This document shows positions 52,626 through 60,824 of a DNA stretch of 64,000 bases, piece by piece. The notes under the pieces were generated by a model that was given only the letters and a program-made list of their open reading frames with translations, was not told the origin of the DNA and made no database searches. The stretch comes from UBA1444 sp964521625 (GTDB taxonomy: Bacteria; Bacillota; Negativicutes; UBA1444). Numbering within the stretch: the first letter of the stretch is position 1; each line of letters starts with the position of its first letter. Location of the stretch: the NCBI GenBank assembly GCA_964521625.1, contig CAZFSM010000021.1, positions 1 through 64,000 on the forward strand, read 5' to 3'. The translations under genes and the position numbers were made by a program.

Positions 52626-53669
52626 CTACTTCTTGTCGGCCAATTCGATCAGGTTTCTGCCAATCTCGCGCAAATCTTCAAGCATTCGGGCGATTTCCTG
52701 TGTTGCCTTTGCCTGTTCCTGCGTAATGGCATGACTTTGCTTCACATTTTCCAATACCTGTTCAACCGAGTCGCGAAAAGTTTTTAACTGCTCACCGATA
52801 TTTTTGGCCGACCGGTTGCTTTCATCGGCGAGTTTACGGATTTCTTCCGCCACTACGGAAAACCCGCGGCCTACTTCGCCGGCCCGGGCCGCTTCGATCG
52901 CGGCATTAAGTCCCAGCAGATTGCTCTGCTGCGCAACCCGACGGATGATGTCCAAAATCTCAGCGGTTCCGGCAACTTCCTTTACGCTTGTTCTGGCAAT
53001 CGAGGCTGCGATTCCGCTCGTATCGGTCAATTGTTGCGAAGAGGCGCTGAGTTCTTCTGTCGCAGCCACCGCCTGCTCCAGCGCCAGATAAAGATTGTTG
53101 GTCAGTTGCTTGACTTCATCGGCTCGGTTTTGCTTGGTCGTTTGTTCTTTGGACCGGATTCGCGCTGCCTGCACCGCATCGCCGATTGCTTTGCTGAGGG
53201 CCAGTTTCCCCGAGTCCAGCGATTCTGTCAGCAGGCCAAGTTTTGCCGCCTGTTCCCCGCCGGTTTTGTCGCCAACAATCCCTTCCACGCCATCCTGCAT
53301 CAGCTGTGCGAGGATTCCCGCAATCTTGGTGTTATCAGTCCAGGGACGCAACCAGATTTCAATCTCCCCGAGTTGAAGAGCCTGGGTGACATTGCCGATA
53401 ATCGCAGCATTGGCGACCACGGCGATTTTTTTGTGTCCCTGCTGTACCAGCTTATGCGCCGATTGAAGCACATCTTCAATCGAGGCAGTCACTTCAACCA
53501 CCAAACGGTCGGTGTTTCTTCTGACTACTTCCGCAGTACCGCCTCGGCTGACAACCACCGCCGCCTGCGGATATTTACCCGTAATTTCCAGCGCGGTCTG
53601 CATACTGCCGACTTCAATCGGGAATGTGATCCCCATTTCCGCCGCAACTTTGCCTGCTGCTCCCGCCAT
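52626..53669 (-). CDS. soluble chemoreceptor with PrpR_N sensor domain
   Basis: From ATG 53669 there are 347 residues. Residues 1-165 form a PrpR_N domain (VGSMQTALEITGKYPQAAVVVSRGGTAEVV, AHKLVQQGHKKIAVVANAAI), similar to the sensor of the sigma-54 regulator at 55216-57102. Residues 180-345 are a chemoreceptor signalling domain (VAQQSNLLGLNAAIEAARAG, FSVVAEEIRKLADESNRSAK). There is no membrane segment, so it would sense an internal metabolite. The first PrpR_N strand (PILFIALSDR in the same frame) lies upstream of ATG 53669 with no ATG/GTG/TTG; only ATC or CTG codons fit, and an AAGGTGGTGGG ribosome-like site lies further up. The true start or a frameshift needs attention. Confidence 0.85.
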   Translation of the reverse strand: MAGAAGKVAAEMGITFPIEVGSMQTALEITGKYPQAAVVVSRGGTAEVVRRNTDRLVVEVTASIEDVLQSAHKLVQQGHKKIAVVANAAIIGNVTQALQLGEIEIWLRPWTDNTKIAGILAQLMQDGVEGIVGDKTGGEQAAKLGLLTESLDSGKLALSKAIGDAVQAARIRSKEQTTKQNRADEVKQLTNNLYLALEQAVAATEELSASSQQLTDTSGIAASIARTSVKEVAGTAEILDIIRRVAQQSNLLGLNAAIEAARAGEVGRGFSVVAEEIRKLADESNRSAKNIGEQLKTFRDSVEQVLENVKQSHAITQEQAKATQEIARMLEDLREIGRNLIELADKK

Positions 53670-53765
53670 CCTGTCTGATAATGCTATGAACAGTATAGGC
53701 TCGATGATTTACCCACCACCTTATGAGATTCTAGTTCTGGCCCGTAGGAGAAGTTGTTGTCGCAA

Positions 53766-55037
53766 TTATTTCGTCGGTGTGGCATTGAGCGGTACGGTGA
53801 TCGAGCCCATGGGCATCAAGGTGATTGTCGGTTTAGGGCCGAGTTTTGCATACGCCAGTTGCAGCGCCGCTTCGATATCTTTGGCCGGCGTGAACAGCAG
53901 CATTTTGGCAAAACCGGGCTCCATGCCGGACACCAGGATAAATTCGGCCTTTTTCATCAATCGGGTGACCGCATACGCTTTGTGAGAGCCAATTTCGAAC
54001 TTGGCCCGCAGCGCTTTCTCCACCAGCTCCGGTGAGGGATTATCCTTCATCATTTTTTCATACTGTGCTGAACCGGAACCTTCCTCACACTCGCCAAGAA
54101 TAATGACGACGCCGCCTTCGCGCACTGCGCACCAGGCATTGTCCATCGTTTTTTGCAACTGATACACGTTGATATCTTTGGGATAACCGCCGCAGGTGGC
54201 AATCACGAGATCCGCCTCCTGCTTCACGGCCGCGCCGTATACCTTGTCAACCATCTTGCAGGCTTCTTTGTGCGCCTCGATATAATCACCGGCAAATACC
54301 TCGAGGAAACGTTTTTCTTCATCCAGCACCACATTGATCAGGAAAGATGGCCGGCACATTTCCGTACATTCGACTTGGTCATGATACACCGGGTTGCCTT
54401 CGAGACGACCGATAACGGCATTAGGATCAAACATCATGCTGTGATTGTGCCGGATGGTTTCATAAGCGGCCGCGCCAGGCATCAGTGCCTTGCGGCCACC
54501 GCCGTAACCGGAAAAGAAATGGTGAACAATGCCGCCGGTACAGATGATATGGTCCACTTCAGTCACCAGTTTGCTGAAACCGACCTTGGTACCGCGGGAT
54601 GTGGTGCCGAAATACTGCATCTGGCTTTCGTCACGGCAGTCGGGGTTGTACATTTTTACCCGTTTGGCGACCGCCTCGCCGACCGCTTCCACCATTTCCG
54701 CTTCGGTCATGGCCCGGTGGGTCCCCAGTGCAAATACAATCCGCATGTCGGAATCCGGCACGCCAACTGCATTCAGTTCATCAAGCAAAATCGGCATAAA
54801 AATATAACTGCGGGCGATGCGTGTCGGGTCATTGACAATGAACGCCACAGTCTGGCCGGGTTTTACGATCTCCCGCAGCGGTGGCGTCCCCATCGGATTG
54901 CGAATGGCCGCCAGCACCGCAGCGGCCGGATCGGGCAACGCCGGAAACTCATTAATCACCAGCTCATCCAATACCAGCGCCGGATCCAGGGAAAACTTGA
55001 CAGAGTCTTTTCCATACTTGAAACTGTACTCTTTCAC
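53766..55037 (-). CDS. LarA-family nickel-dependent hydroxyacid racemase/epimerase (copy 1)
   Basis: The 423-residue protein has LarA/DUF2088 features: VAFIVNDPTRIARS, VFALGTHRAMTEAEM (catalytic His), IICTGGIVHHFFSGYGGGRKALMPG (second His and Lys), and VIATCGGYPKDINVYQLQKTMDNA. LarA enzymes use the nickel-pincer nucleotide and include lactate, malate and other 2-hydroxyacid racemases. GTG 55037 has GGAGG seven bases upstream. It is preceded by a -24/-12 promoter and probably heads a unit with the chemoreceptor and leuCD-like genes. The cofactor genes larBCE are not in the window. Confidence 0.88.
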   Translation of the reverse strand: MKEYSFKYGKDSVKFSLDPALVLDELVINEFPALPDPAAAVLAAIRNPMGTPPLREIVKPGQTVAFIVNDPTRIARSYIFMPILLDELNAVGVPDSDMRIVFALGTHRAMTEAEMVEAVGEAVAKRVKMYNPDCRDESQMQYFGTTSRGTKVGFSKLVTEVDHIICTGGIVHHFFSGYGGGRKALMPGAAAYETIRHNHSMMFDPNAVIGRLEGNPVYHDQVECTEMCRPSFLINVVLDEEKRFLEVFAGDYIEAHKEACKMVDKVYGAAVKQEADLVIATCGGYPKDINVYQLQKTMDNAWCAVREGGVVIILGECEEGSGSAQYEKMMKDNPSPELVEKALRAKFEIGSHKAYAVTRLMKKAEFILVSGMEPGFAKMLLFTPAKDIEAALQLAYAKLGPKPTITLMPMGSITVPLNATPTK

Positions 55038-55087
55038 GCGATTTCCTCCTTTTGCTTCGTTAGTCGCCCTTACTGGATAGATTCTTA

Positions 55088-55103
55088 TGCATAAATGATG
55101 CCA
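55088..55103 (-). promoter_or_regulatory. sigma-54 (-24/-12) promoter of larA copy 1
   Basis: The minus strand reads TGGCATCATTTATGCA, matching TGGCAC-N5-TTGCW with GG and GC exactly ten bases apart. It lies about 50 bases before the larA GTG and faces away from the sigma-54 activator gene, its obvious regulator. Confidence 0.75.
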
Positions 55104-55145
55104 ATTGCAAAAACCGTCAATTAGCGCCATTATTCTAAATATTAA

Positions 55146-55160
55146 CGTTGCATTGAAACG
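55146..55160. promoter_or_regulatory. candidate activator-binding palindrome between larA and the sigma-54 activator
   Basis: CGTTGCATTGAAACG is a 15-bp palindrome with one mismatched pair. It lies about 75 bases upstream of the expected larA start point, a usual place for an enhancer-binding protein. Further GTTTCA copies (55188-55203) and a CGTTAT/ATAACG pair flank it. Confidence 0.5.
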
Positions 55161-55215
55161 AAAATTGCGTTATATTTGTCGCATAACGTTTCATTTTGTT
55201 TCAAGGAGGTTCGCC

Positions 55216-57102
55216 ATGATCACGTTTCTCGCGCCGGATGAAAAAATTCTTGCTACCGCCCGAGCGGCCTTAGCCCAATCCCATTCCGATATTCGCATCG
55301 AACAGGGGCTGCTGAGCGCCGGTGTCGAAAAGGCCCGGGAACTCATTAACGACGGAACGGAAATCATTATTAGCCGCGGCGGCACCGCCAAGGCGATCAA
55401 AGAAACTTTTCCCGACATCATCGTAGTCGAACTACCAATCACCGGGTTTGACATCTTGCGCACCGTACATCAGGCCCGCCACCTGGGACGCCGGGTCGGC
55501 GTTGTCGCCTTTGCGTCAATGATCCTCGGCATCGACTGCCTGCCGCCGATTCTCGACGTGGAACTGCGTCAATATCTGATTGAAAACGAATTTGAAGCCG
55601 AAGCAAAAGTTCTGCAGGCCTTCCGCGATGGCGCCGAAGTCATTGTCGGCGGCGTCATTACCGGGCATGAAGCCCGCAAGCACAACTTGCCGCATGTGCT
55701 GATCCAGAGCGGCGCCGAAGGCATCCTGCAGTCGGTGCTGGAAGCCAAACGGATTTATGCGGCCCGGCTGGCCGAAAAATTAAAGGCCACTTTGTTTCGC
55801 ACGGTGCTTGACTACTCATACGAAGGAGTGGTATCGATCAACCATGAACAGCAGATCGTCATCTGCAATCCGGCCGCCAGCAACATCAGCGGCATTTTGC
55901 AAACCGAAGCGCTCGGCAAACCCGTCAGCCAGGCCCTTCCCCGTCTGGCGCTGGAACGGCTGCTGCTGACCGGCCGGGAAGAACTGGGTCAGATCATAGA
56001 GTTGCCCAGCAGCCAGATTCTCTGCAACAAAATCCCGATTCTGGTCAACGGCAAAATTGCCGGTGCGGTAGCCACATTTCAGGAAACAGGCAAAATTCAG
56101 CAATGGGAAGCTGCGATTCGCAAAAAAATCTATGCCGGCGGCCATATCGCCTCGTTCACCTTTGCCGACATCATCGGCTCCAGTCCTTCGATTCGCGATG
56201 CGATCAGCATGGCCCGCGAATTTGCCGTCACCGACTCGTCCGTACTGATTACCGGCGAAACCGGCGTCGGCAAGGAGGTCTTCGCCCAGAGCATTCACAA
56301 CGCCAGCCCGCGCGCACAAAAACCATTTGTCGCAATCAATTGCGCCGCCTTGCCGGCCCAGATTCTTGAAAGCGAGTTGTTCGGCTACATGGGCGGCGCT
56401 TTTACCGGCGCCAGCCCCAAGGGCAAAGCCGGCCTGCTGGAAATCGCCCACGGCGGCACGCTGTTTTTGGATGAAATCGCCGAAATGGATTTCAGCATCC
56501 AGAGCAAATTATTGCGGGTGATTCAGGAAAAGCGGGTTATGCGTCTCGGCAGTGACCGCGTGGTGCCGGTGGATGTCCGGATCATAGCCGCCACCAATAA
56601 AAACCTCAAAACCAGGATTGCCCAGCAGCAGTTTCGCGCCGACCTGTACTACCGGTTGAATGTGCTGCGGCTCCGCTTGCCGTCCCTGCGGGAACGCAAG
56701 TCGGATATCCGTCTGTTTGCCCAGTATCTGCTGCAACGGTATGAAAAAAAAGCCCCCCGCAAACTGCACTGGGACTCTGACGCGCTGGAACGGCTCGTCC
56801 AGCATGAATGGCCCGGCAATGTGAGGGAGCTGCAAAATATTGTGGAACGAATTGTCGCGCTGTGCAAGCAGGAAACTATCCCAGCCGAACTGATCAGTCG
56901 CGTCATGCGCGATGACGATGATCTGCCGGAAACTCCTGCCGAAACCATTGCCGGATCACCGGCGAATGGACGGGAAACGATTCAACAGGCACTGGCGCAA
57001 ACTCGGGGCAAGTTGGCAGCAACCGCTGAACTGCTTGGTATCAGCCGCTCAACCCTGTGGCGAAAAATGAAAATCCTGGGCCTTAGTCCTCATTCACGCT
57101 GA
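55216..57102 (+). CDS. sigma-54-dependent activator with PrpR_N sensor
   Basis: The 628-residue protein has a PrpR_N domain (1-180: GTEIIISRGGTAKAIKETFP, GRRVGVVAFASMILGI), a PAS-like domain (about 200-310), an AAA+ sigma-54 interaction domain (about 325-560) and a Fis-type helix-turn-helix (TRGKLAATAELLGISRSTLWRKMKILGL). Walker A is GETGVGKE, Walker B GGTLFLDEI, and the sigma-54 loop GAFTGA is present as GYMGGAFTGA. ATG 55216 has AAGGAGG six bases upstream; the longer frame is shadow. It very likely activates both flanking larA promoters in response to a metabolite bound by PrpR_N. Its 3' end overlaps the convergent larA copy 2 by 20 bases. Confidence 0.93.
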   Translation: MITFLAPDEKILATARAALAQSHSDIRIEQGLLSAGVEKARELINDGTEIIISRGGTAKAIKETFPDIIVVELPITGFDILRTVHQARHLGRRVGVVAFASMILGIDCLPPILDVELRQYLIENEFEAEAKVLQAFRDGAEVIVGGVITGHEARKHNLPHVLIQSGAEGILQSVLEAKRIYAARLAEKLKATLFRTVLDYSYEGVVSINHEQQIVICNPAASNISGILQTEALGKPVSQALPRLALERLLLTGREELGQIIELPSSQILCNKIPILVNGKIAGAVATFQETGKIQQWEAAIRKKIYAGGHIASFTFADIIGSSPSIRDAISMAREFAVTDSSVLITGETGVGKEVFAQSIHNASPRAQKPFVAINCAALPAQILESELFGYMGGAFTGASPKGKAGLLEIAHGGTLFLDEIAEMDFSIQSKLLRVIQEKRVMRLGSDRVVPVDVRIIAATNKNLKTRIAQQQFRADLYYRLNVLRLRLPSLRERKSDIRLFAQYLLQRYEKKAPRKLHWDSDALERLVQHEWPGNVRELQNIVERIVALCKQETIPAELISRVMRDDDDLPETPAETIAGSPANGRETIQQALAQTRGKLAATAELLGISRSTLWRKMKILGLSPHSR

Positions 57103-58357
57103 CCAGGCGCGGCACGGTCAAACTGCCCATCGGCATCAGCGTAATCGACGGCGCAGGACCCAGTTTGGCGTAAGCCAGCGCGAGCGCCTCCGTCATGTCT
57201 TTTGCCGGCGTAAACAACAGCAGCCGGACAAAGTCGGCCTCCATGCTGGAAACCATAATAAACTCGGCCTTTTTCATCAAGCGGGTCACGGCATAGGCCT
57301 TATGGGCGCCGATCTGAAAGTTTTGCCGCAACGTGGCCTCCACCTTTTCCGGCGTCCGGCATTCCTGCATCATTTTCTCGTATTGCGCCGAACCCGATCC
57401 CTCCTCGCATTCGCCGAGGATTATCACGACGCCGCCATCACGGACAGCGCACCAGGCGTTGTCCATTGTTTTTTGCAATTGATATATATTGATATCTTTG
57501 GGATAGCCACCGCAGGAAGCAATGACCAGGTCTGCTTCCTGCCGGATTGGCACGCCGTAGACTTCGTCAACAAAAGCGCAGGCTTCGCGATGGGCGTTGA
57601 TGTAGTGCCCGGCAAACACTTTCAAAAATTGTTTTTCCTCATTCAGCACAACATTAAGCAGGAAAGATGGCCGGCACATTTCGGCGCCCTCAATCTGGTC
57701 GTGATAAATCGGATTTCCTTCCAATCGCCCAATCACTGCATTCGGATCAAACATCATGCTGTGATTTTTCCGGATGGTCTCATATGCTGCCACACCAGGG
57801 AACAGCGCTTTGCGGCCGCCGCCGAATCCGGCAAAAAAATGATGGACGACGCTGCCGGTCAGGATGATGTGGTCCGCTTCGGCTACTTTCTTGTGAAAAT
57901 AAACCGGCGTGCCCCGCGAAGTATCGCCAAAATAATGAAATTGCGATAGATCTTTGCAGTCGCTGTTGTACATTTTTATTTTTGCCGCGACATCGGCGCC
58001 GACTTCCTCAATCATCTCGGACTCGGTCATCAGACGATGACTGCCGAGCGCGAACACAATGCACATATCGTCATACGGCACACCGACCGCATGGATTTCG
58101 TCAATCAGGACCGGCAAAAAAACATGGGTATTGGCCACCCGGGTCGGATCGTTAACGATAAAGGCGACGGTTTGCCCCGGACTGACAATTTCCCAGAGCG
58201 GCGCCGCACCGATTGGATCGCGGATTGCCGCTTCAATCGCGGCGACCGGATCAGCCAAAATCGGGTAATCCTTAATTGCCAGTTCCGCTTTGACCAGTGC
58301 CGGGTCCAACGAAAATCCGGCTTCCCCATGGCCATATTTATAATGGTACTGTTTCAT
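57083..58357 (-). CDS. LarA-family nickel-dependent hydroxyacid racemase/epimerase (copy 2)
   Basis: The 424-residue paralogue of copy 1 is colinear over its whole length: VAFIVNDPTRVANT, VFALGSHRLMTESEM, IILTGSVVHHFFAGFGGGRKALFPG and VIASCGGYPKDINIYQLQKTMDNA. The main difference in motifs is GSHR for GTHR. ATG 58357 is nine bases after GGAG and is preferred to GTG 58363. A second -24/-12 promoter precedes it. Two copies around one activator suggest either two hydroxyacid substrates or a heteromeric enzyme. Confidence 0.88.
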   Translation of the reverse strand: MKQYHYKYGHGEAGFSLDPALVKAELAIKDYPILADPVAAIEAAIRDPIGAAPLWEIVSPGQTVAFIVNDPTRVANTHVFLPVLIDEIHAVGVPYDDMCIVFALGSHRLMTESEMIEEVGADVAAKIKMYNSDCKDLSQFHYFGDTSRGTPVYFHKKVAEADHIILTGSVVHHFFAGFGGGRKALFPGVAAYETIRKNHSMMFDPNAVIGRLEGNPIYHDQIEGAEMCRPSFLLNVVLNEEKQFLKVFAGHYINAHREACAFVDEVYGVPIRQEADLVIASCGGYPKDINIYQLQKTMDNAWCAVRDGGVVIILGECEEGSGSAQYEKMMQECRTPEKVEATLRQNFQIGAHKAYAVTRLMKKAEFIMVSSMEADFVRLLLFTPAKDMTEALALAYAKLGPAPSITLMPMGSLTVPRLVSVNED

Positions 58358-58388
58358 GCTCACCGACTCCTTTACTTACTTCTCACTC

Positions 58389-58404
58389 AGCAAGGACCAC
58401 GCCG
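58389..58404 (-). promoter_or_regulatory. sigma-54 (-24/-12) promoter of larA copy 2
   Basis: The minus strand reads CGGCGTGGTCCTTGCT: GGC, ten bases between GG and GC, and a perfect TTGCT -12 element. It lies 31 bases before ATG 58357. Just upstream is an inverted repeat, GGGTTA (58412-58417) with TAACCC (58425-58430), which could be an operator. Confidence 0.7.
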
Positions 58405-58450
58405 AGGGGGTGGGTTACTTTTAATAACCCCACAATAATTCCCATCTCAA

Positions 58451-58667
58451 GCTAGGGAAACGCTGATTTAATTAAGATTGCAATGGGTTGAAGCCGTAGC
58501 ATTCGCCGATGAAGCTGCAAATTTTGTCGCAGAAAATCAACAGGAAGTTGATTTTAGCGCTGAGCGATCGGACGGAGCATTCAGCGCGTCCGACAAATTG
58601 CAGCAGCAAATCGATGCGAATCAAGGCTGAAATCCTCAGCAATCGGATTATTCAGCGTTTAACTAGC
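58451..58667. repeat. MITE-like element with terminal inverted repeats
   Basis: The ends are GCTAGGGAAACGCTGATTTAAT (58451-58472) and, on the other strand, GCTAGTTAAACGCTGAATAAT, pairing over about 21 bases. CTAG at both outer ends could be a 4-bp target duplication. The 217-bp interior has no open frame but contains a hairpin (TCGGACG with CGTCCGA). This fits a non-autonomous IS-derived element. Its right end includes the stop codon of tcdA (58663-58665), so the last codons of that gene may come from the insertion. Confidence 0.7.
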
Positions 58668-59442
58668 TTTGCTCATCGTCCTGCCAACCAATCAGACCCT
58701 TCACTACTTCGCCGGCCAAAATCAATCCTGCTACCGAAGGTACAAAAGAAATGCTGCCGGGAATCTGCCGACGGATCGTGCAAGTTCGCTTCGACCCAGC
58801 CGGGCAAACGCAATGGGCGCGACAGCCAGTATCCGTTTCATCCTGCGGCGTCAGCGGCTTCTCTTTGGAATATACTACTTTCAGAGCTTTCACCCCGCGG
58901 GCTCGCAGCTCATACCGCATAACTTTCGCCAGTGGACACATTGTCGTCTTGAAAATATCCACCACTTCAAACCGGGTCGGATCCAGCTTGTTGCCCGCCC
59001 CCATGCAGCTGATCACGGGGATTCCTTTGGCCTGAGCCCTGACAATCAAGTCAATTTTTGCGGTTACCGTATCAATCGCATCTACCACATAATCAATTTT
59101 TTCGCCGAAAAACTCCTCGGCGTTATCCGGTAGATAAAATTTCTGCACCACAGTCACGTTCGCCCGTGGATTGATCTCCAGCACCCGGTCACGCATGATT
59201 TCGACCTTTGGCCGGCCAATCGTCCGGGTCGTCGCATGCAATTGCCGGTTGATATTGGTCAGGCAGACCAAATCATCATCAATCAGGGTCAGGCTACCCA
59301 CTCCGGCTCGGACCAACGCTTCGACCGTAAAACTGCCAACCCCGCCAATCCCAAAAATAGCCACCCGGCTATCCGCCAGTTTTGTCATTGCTGCAGAACC
59401 GAGCAGCATCTCCGTCCGCGAAAAAGAATCCAATCCGGCCAT
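58663..59442 (-). CDS. tcdA: tRNA threonylcarbamoyladenosine dehydratase (ThiF/E1-like)
   Basis: The 259-residue protein has the E1-like nucleotide motif VAIFGIGGVGSFTVEALVRAGVGSLTLIDDD, then NINRQLHATTRTIGRPKVEIM and YVVDAIDTVTAKIDLI, followed by KVVYSKEKPL, a TcdA hallmark. It cyclises t6A37 of tRNA to ct6A using ATP. GGAG lies four bases before the ATG. The stop codon falls inside the terminal repeat of the adjacent MITE-like element, so the extreme C-terminus (DEQS) may differ from relatives. Confidence 0.92.
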   Translation of the reverse strand: MAGLDSFSRTEMLLGSAAMTKLADSRVAIFGIGGVGSFTVEALVRAGVGSLTLIDDDLVCLTNINRQLHATTRTIGRPKVEIMRDRVLEINPRANVTVVQKFYLPDNAEEFFGEKIDYVVDAIDTVTAKIDLIVRAQAKGIPVISCMGAGNKLDPTRFEVVDIFKTTMCPLAKVMRYELRARGVKALKVVYSKEKPLTPQDETDTGCRAHCVCPAGSKRTCTIRRQIPGSISFVPSVAGLILAGEVVKGLIGWQDDEQS

Positions 59443-59445
59443 ATG

Positions 59446-59880
59446 TTACTCCGCCCCGCTTTCAATCCGGTCTTCACCGATAATATAGAATGTGGTTTTC
59501 CCGGCCGCGACCAGTATGCCATCCGCGTTGCGGACTTCCACGGCACCATTGGCGATCCGCTTGCCTTGATATACCACGCGGGCATAGGCAGTCAGTTCGG
59601 TGTCGAGCGCCACTTTTTCGAAATAGTTGGTTGAAGTCTCAATCGTCACCAGGCGAATCTGCATCGTTCGCAGCGCCACGCCGGTTGCCATGTCAACCAG
59701 TGCCGCCACCACGCCGCCATGGCCGATACCATAGGTGTTGGCAAATTCCGGTCGCATTTGAATCTGCACGTCAGCTTCGCCCCGGGCCAAGCGAATCACG
59801 CGGGCGCCGAGAAATTGAAAAAATGGCACTTGGGCAAAATGCGCCTGCAAATAAGTCAAAAAGTCTGCGTGGTTATGCAT
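59446..59880 (-). CDS. PaaI-type hotdog thioesterase
   Basis: The 144-residue single hotdog domain has YGIGHGGVVAALVDMATGVAL, where the GHGG loop and Asp are the usual catalytic region, followed by TIETSTNYFEKVALDTELTA. Such proteins hydrolyse acyl- or aryl-acyl-CoA. It is three bases from tcdA and seven from the EamA transporter gene, so it belongs to that transcript; no specific substrate is indicated. Confidence 0.9.
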   Translation of the reverse strand: MHNHADFLTYLQAHFAQVPFFQFLGARVIRLARGEADVQIQMRPEFANTYGIGHGGVVAALVDMATGVALRTMQIRLVTIETSTNYFEKVALDTELTAYARVVYQGKRIANGAVEVRNADGILVAAGKTTFYIIGEDRIESGAE

Positions 59881-59887
59881 AATTCTC

Positions 59888-60793
59888 TTATTTTCCTCCT
59901 GTAGCGGAGCTGCGGGTGGTCAGCAAAACACCGGACATAACGCAAAGCATTCCCGCACCGTGAGCCAGGGTTACCGGTTCGCCATAAAGCAGCGCCGCAA
60001 TGAGTACGGCACAAACCGGCATTAGGTTGATATAAGCGCTGGTCTTGCTGGCGCCAATCTCGCGAACCCCGGTATTAAAAATCAAAAATGCAATAAACGA
60101 GGCAAAAACAGCCAAATATACCAATTCAACCATCACTTGTGTAGAAACTCCCGGCAGTTTAGCCCAACCATGCTCCGGCAATGAAGCGATCAGCAGCAGC
60201 AGTGAACCGCCGAGCATCGATACCGCCGTTGCCAACATCGGCGAAACATGCCGCATCACGACCTTAGCCAAAATAGCATAAGTTGTCCATGACAGGACAG
60301 CCCCAAGCAGCATCAGGTCCCCTTTGTTTAACGACAGCGACCGCAAGATGGAAAGATCGCCGCGAGTGATGACAATCAGCACACCCAGCATTGACAAGGC
60401 AGCGCCAAAACCCTGCCAACGGGTCCAGCGTTCGCCAAAAAACAGCACCGCAACCAGCGATATGGCAACCGGATTGATGACGATCACCAAAGCGCCATTG
60501 ATCGCCGACGTATATTGCATTCCAGTATTAAATATGGCATTGTAGCCAAAGATGCCAAAAATGCCGAGCAGCAGCAAGCCAAACCAAGACTGCCGTATCG
60601 GTTGCCATTTCCATTCACCGCGCCAGCAAACCCAGGCAGTTGTCAGTACCCCGGCCAACAAAAAACGAAACGCCGCCACAGTCAGCGGCGGCAGTTCGGC
60701 AAGAACATGCTTGGTCGAGCCAAATGCCCCTCCCCAGAATAAAGGTACCAACAACATCAACAAATAGATTCCTACGCTTTTTTTCGCCAACAT
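59888..60793 (-). CDS. EamA/DMT-family transporter
   Basis: The 301-residue protein has ten membrane segments in two EamA repeats (VPLFWGGAFGSTKHVLAELPPLTVAAFRFLLAG; GDLMLLGAVLSWTTYAILAKVVMRHVSP). Members export amino acids or other metabolites. It follows pheA by 31 bases in the same direction, which hints at, but does not prove, an aromatic amino-acid link. Confidence 0.92.
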   Translation of the reverse strand: MLAKKSVGIYLLMLLVPLFWGGAFGSTKHVLAELPPLTVAAFRFLLAGVLTTAWVCWRGEWKWQPIRQSWFGLLLLGIFGIFGYNAIFNTGMQYTSAINGALVIVINPVAISLVAVLFFGERWTRWQGFGAALSMLGVLIVITRGDLSILRSLSLNKGDLMLLGAVLSWTTYAILAKVVMRHVSPMLATAVSMLGGSLLLLIASLPEHGWAKLPGVSTQVMVELVYLAVFASFIAFLIFNTGVREIGASKTSAYINLMPVCAVLIAALLYGEPVTLAHGAGMLCVMSGVLLTTRSSATGGK

Positions 60794-60824
60794 TACCCAC
60801 TCTTTCCACTTGTTTGCAGCGGAT

